The position numbers and the translations under genes are program-made. The notes beneath the pieces are model-generated. The model saw nothing but the letters and a program-made list of their open reading frames with translations, did not search any database and was not told where the DNA came from. DNA of 64,000 bases. Origin: Acidobacteriota bacterium (GTDB lineage: Bacteria; Acidobacteriota; Blastocatellia; UBA7656). The number at the start of each line of letters is the position of its first letter. Positions within the stretch are counted from its first letter, which is position 1. Below, in pieces: positions 63,124 through 64,000 of the stretch. Location of the stretch: the NCBI GenBank assembly GCA_016201275.1, contig JACQDB010000048.1, positions 1 through 64,000 of the forward strand, given 5' to 3'.

Positions 63124-63170
63124 CCAAGACCTCTGCGACCTTTTCAAAGCGTAGGTCGCAGAGGTCTTGG
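63124..63170. repeat. Perfect 17-bp inverted repeat after the HYR gene
   Basis: CCAAGACCTCTGCGACC (63124-63140) pairs perfectly with 63154-63170, with a 13-base loop. It lies 10 bases past the HYR gene stop on the minus strand. No T-run follows, so any terminator function would be non-canonical. Confidence 0.75.
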
Positions 63171-63180
63171 AGCAGTGCGG

Positions 63181-64000
63181 CTAGCCGCCCACCGCGCAGG
63201 CGCAAGAGTTGTTGCGAATGTCGCGGTCGGTGATCGAACACCAGTTGACGCCAACGGGTTGTTGCACCCAGCCGGTTCCGCTGTTCGCCGATTTATCCAC
63301 TTTGCCATAAACCCGGCGCGTCGCCGTGTTATGCTCCACGGTCACGACATTGCCCTTCTTCGTCACCGTGCCGCTGCCGGTCAAAGTTTGCCCGTTGCAA
63401 CAGAAGCGATACTCGCCGGTCAAAGAATTGATCAACATCACCGTCGTCGCATTCGAGTCATCCTGAAGGCAGATGTCATAGACCTTCACCGTAAAGGCGC
63501 AACTCGCCCGGTTGCCGCTCGCATCGGTCGCCGTACAACTGACCGCCGTCGTGCCGATTGGAAAACAACTGCCGCTGGCCGGACTGCATAGCACTGTCAC
63601 GCCGGGGCAATTATCACTCGCCACAGGCGTAGTGAAGTTCACCACTGTGCAGGTCGCGCTGCCGATGGGCGTGGTGGCTACGACGTTTGCCGGACAAACG
63701 ATAATCGGCGCTTGGGCGTCGTTGACCGTCACCGTAAACGCACAACTCGCGGTGTTGCCGCTGGCATCGGTCGCCGTGCAATTGACCGTTGTCGTGCCTT
63801 TCGGAAAACTTGAACCGCTAGAGGGACTGCACGATACACTTGCTCCCGTGCAGTTATCATTGACCGCAGGTGTCGCATACGTCACCACCGCCGCGCATTG
63901 ATTGGCATCGGTCAGGCGCGTTTGATTCGCCGGACAAGTGAGGGTTGGCGGCTGATTATCATTGACCATAATCGTAAAGCTACAGTTTGCATTGTTACCC
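63181..64000 (-). CDS. HYR-repeat protein, C-terminal part (runs off window)
   Basis: The frame is open to the window edge, so the start lies outside. At least 273 codons are seen, including the residues just before an internal Met (NNANCSFTIMVND). Two full HYR modules are visible, with the pattern CPANQTRLTDANQC...NDNCTG...SSFPKGTTTVNC and the repeat CPANVVATTPIGSATC. The C-terminal about 95 residues form a different Cys-containing domain (ICLQDDSNATTVMLIN, FCCNGQTLTGSGTV) and end CACAVGG. It is surface or secreted, likely adhesive. Cysteines suggest disulfide-linked modules. Confidence 0.85.
   Translation of the reverse strand, partial: GNNANCSFTIMVNDNQPPTLTCPANQTRLTDANQCAAVVTYATPAVNDNCTGASVSCSPSSGSSFPKGTTTVNCTATDASGNTASCAFTVTVNDAQAPIIVCPANVVATTPIGSATCTVVNFTTPVASDNCPGVTVLCSPASGSCFPIGTTAVSCTATDASGNRASCAFTVKVYDICLQDDSNATTVMLINSLTGEYRFCCNGQTLTGSGTVTKKGNVVTVEHNTATRRVYGKVDKSANSGTGWVQQPVGVNWCSITDRDIRNNSCACAVGG

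Noticed and set aside
63124-63170. Inverted repeat as a terminator for the HYR gene.
   Set aside because: The minus strand has an A-rich, not T-rich, stretch after the stem, so it was listed as a repeat.

Overview
The window looks like chromosomal DNA of an acidobacterium, probably close to class Blastocatellia. This is inferred from gene content, not from a marker gene. The main pointers are a very large receptor with an N-terminal carboxypeptidase-regulatory-like domain and a TonB-type fold, two FG-GAP/VCBS plus ASPIC/UnbV (CRTAC1-like) proteins, abundant TPR proteins, HYR repeats, and a moderately GC-rich genome with long repeat-filled intergenic gaps. No rRNA, tRNA or CRISPR array was seen.

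Layout. 0.9-6.2 kb (minus strand): an electron-transfer-flavoprotein operon (etfB, etfA, ETF:quinone oxidoreductase) followed by an unusual double SurA-like/DsbA-like secreted protein with a good terminator. 6.5-11.1 kb (minus): the classic yceD-rpmF-plsX-fabD-acpP-fabF lipid-synthesis cluster. 11.3-14.5 kb (plus): ECF sigma factor, zinc-finger anti-sigma factor and an HtrA-like PDZ protein that has lost its catalytic triad. 14.7-19.3 kb (plus): an orphan DNA methyltransferase, a GT39-like membrane glycosyltransferase, a flippase-like membrane protein and a small secreted protein. 19.3-23.6 kb (minus): two proteins of unknown function and a ClpA/ClpC-type unfoldase.

24.0-27.5 kb (minus) is the most unusual block. 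A Ser/Thr kinase is fused to a long coiled coil, an IF2-N-like domain and a formylglycine-generating-enzyme/C-type-lectin-fold domain whose C-terminus resembles the variable region of diversity-generating retroelement targets. It is followed closely by a Phd-type antitoxin with no toxin, a small helical protein, and an HNH endonuclease. These four genes are closely spaced and could form one conflict or defence module.

27.7-31.5 kb (plus): an RND/MMPL exporter with its partner lipoprotein and a second lipoprotein. 32-52.6 kb (minus): an alpha-glucan utilisation region with three GH13 amylases, an MFS sugar transporter, a TonB-type receptor, two TPR proteins and a pentahaem cytochrome/TPR protein, interrupted by an SDR, a REP-associated tyrosine transposase (RAYT) flanked by REP palindromes, and a GxxExxY protein. 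53-58.7 kb (plus): a membrane regulator-like protein, two CRTAC1 proteins and a GNAT fragment. 59-62.2 kb (plus): a KaiC-like double ATPase overlapping a hybrid histidine kinase. The right edge (minus) has a VOC protein and the end of an HYR-repeat protein that runs out of the window.

The other striking property is the intergenic DNA. At least four families of short palindromic, transposase-less elements can be aligned within this window: 127 bp with TA flanks (4 copies), 100 bp (4 copies), 125 bp with TAA flanks (2 copies with compensatory arm changes), and a TATAGCG-ended family. There are also heptanucleotide tandem repeats arranged as facing pairs between operon genes, several near-perfect giant hairpins, and REP arrays around the RAYT gene.
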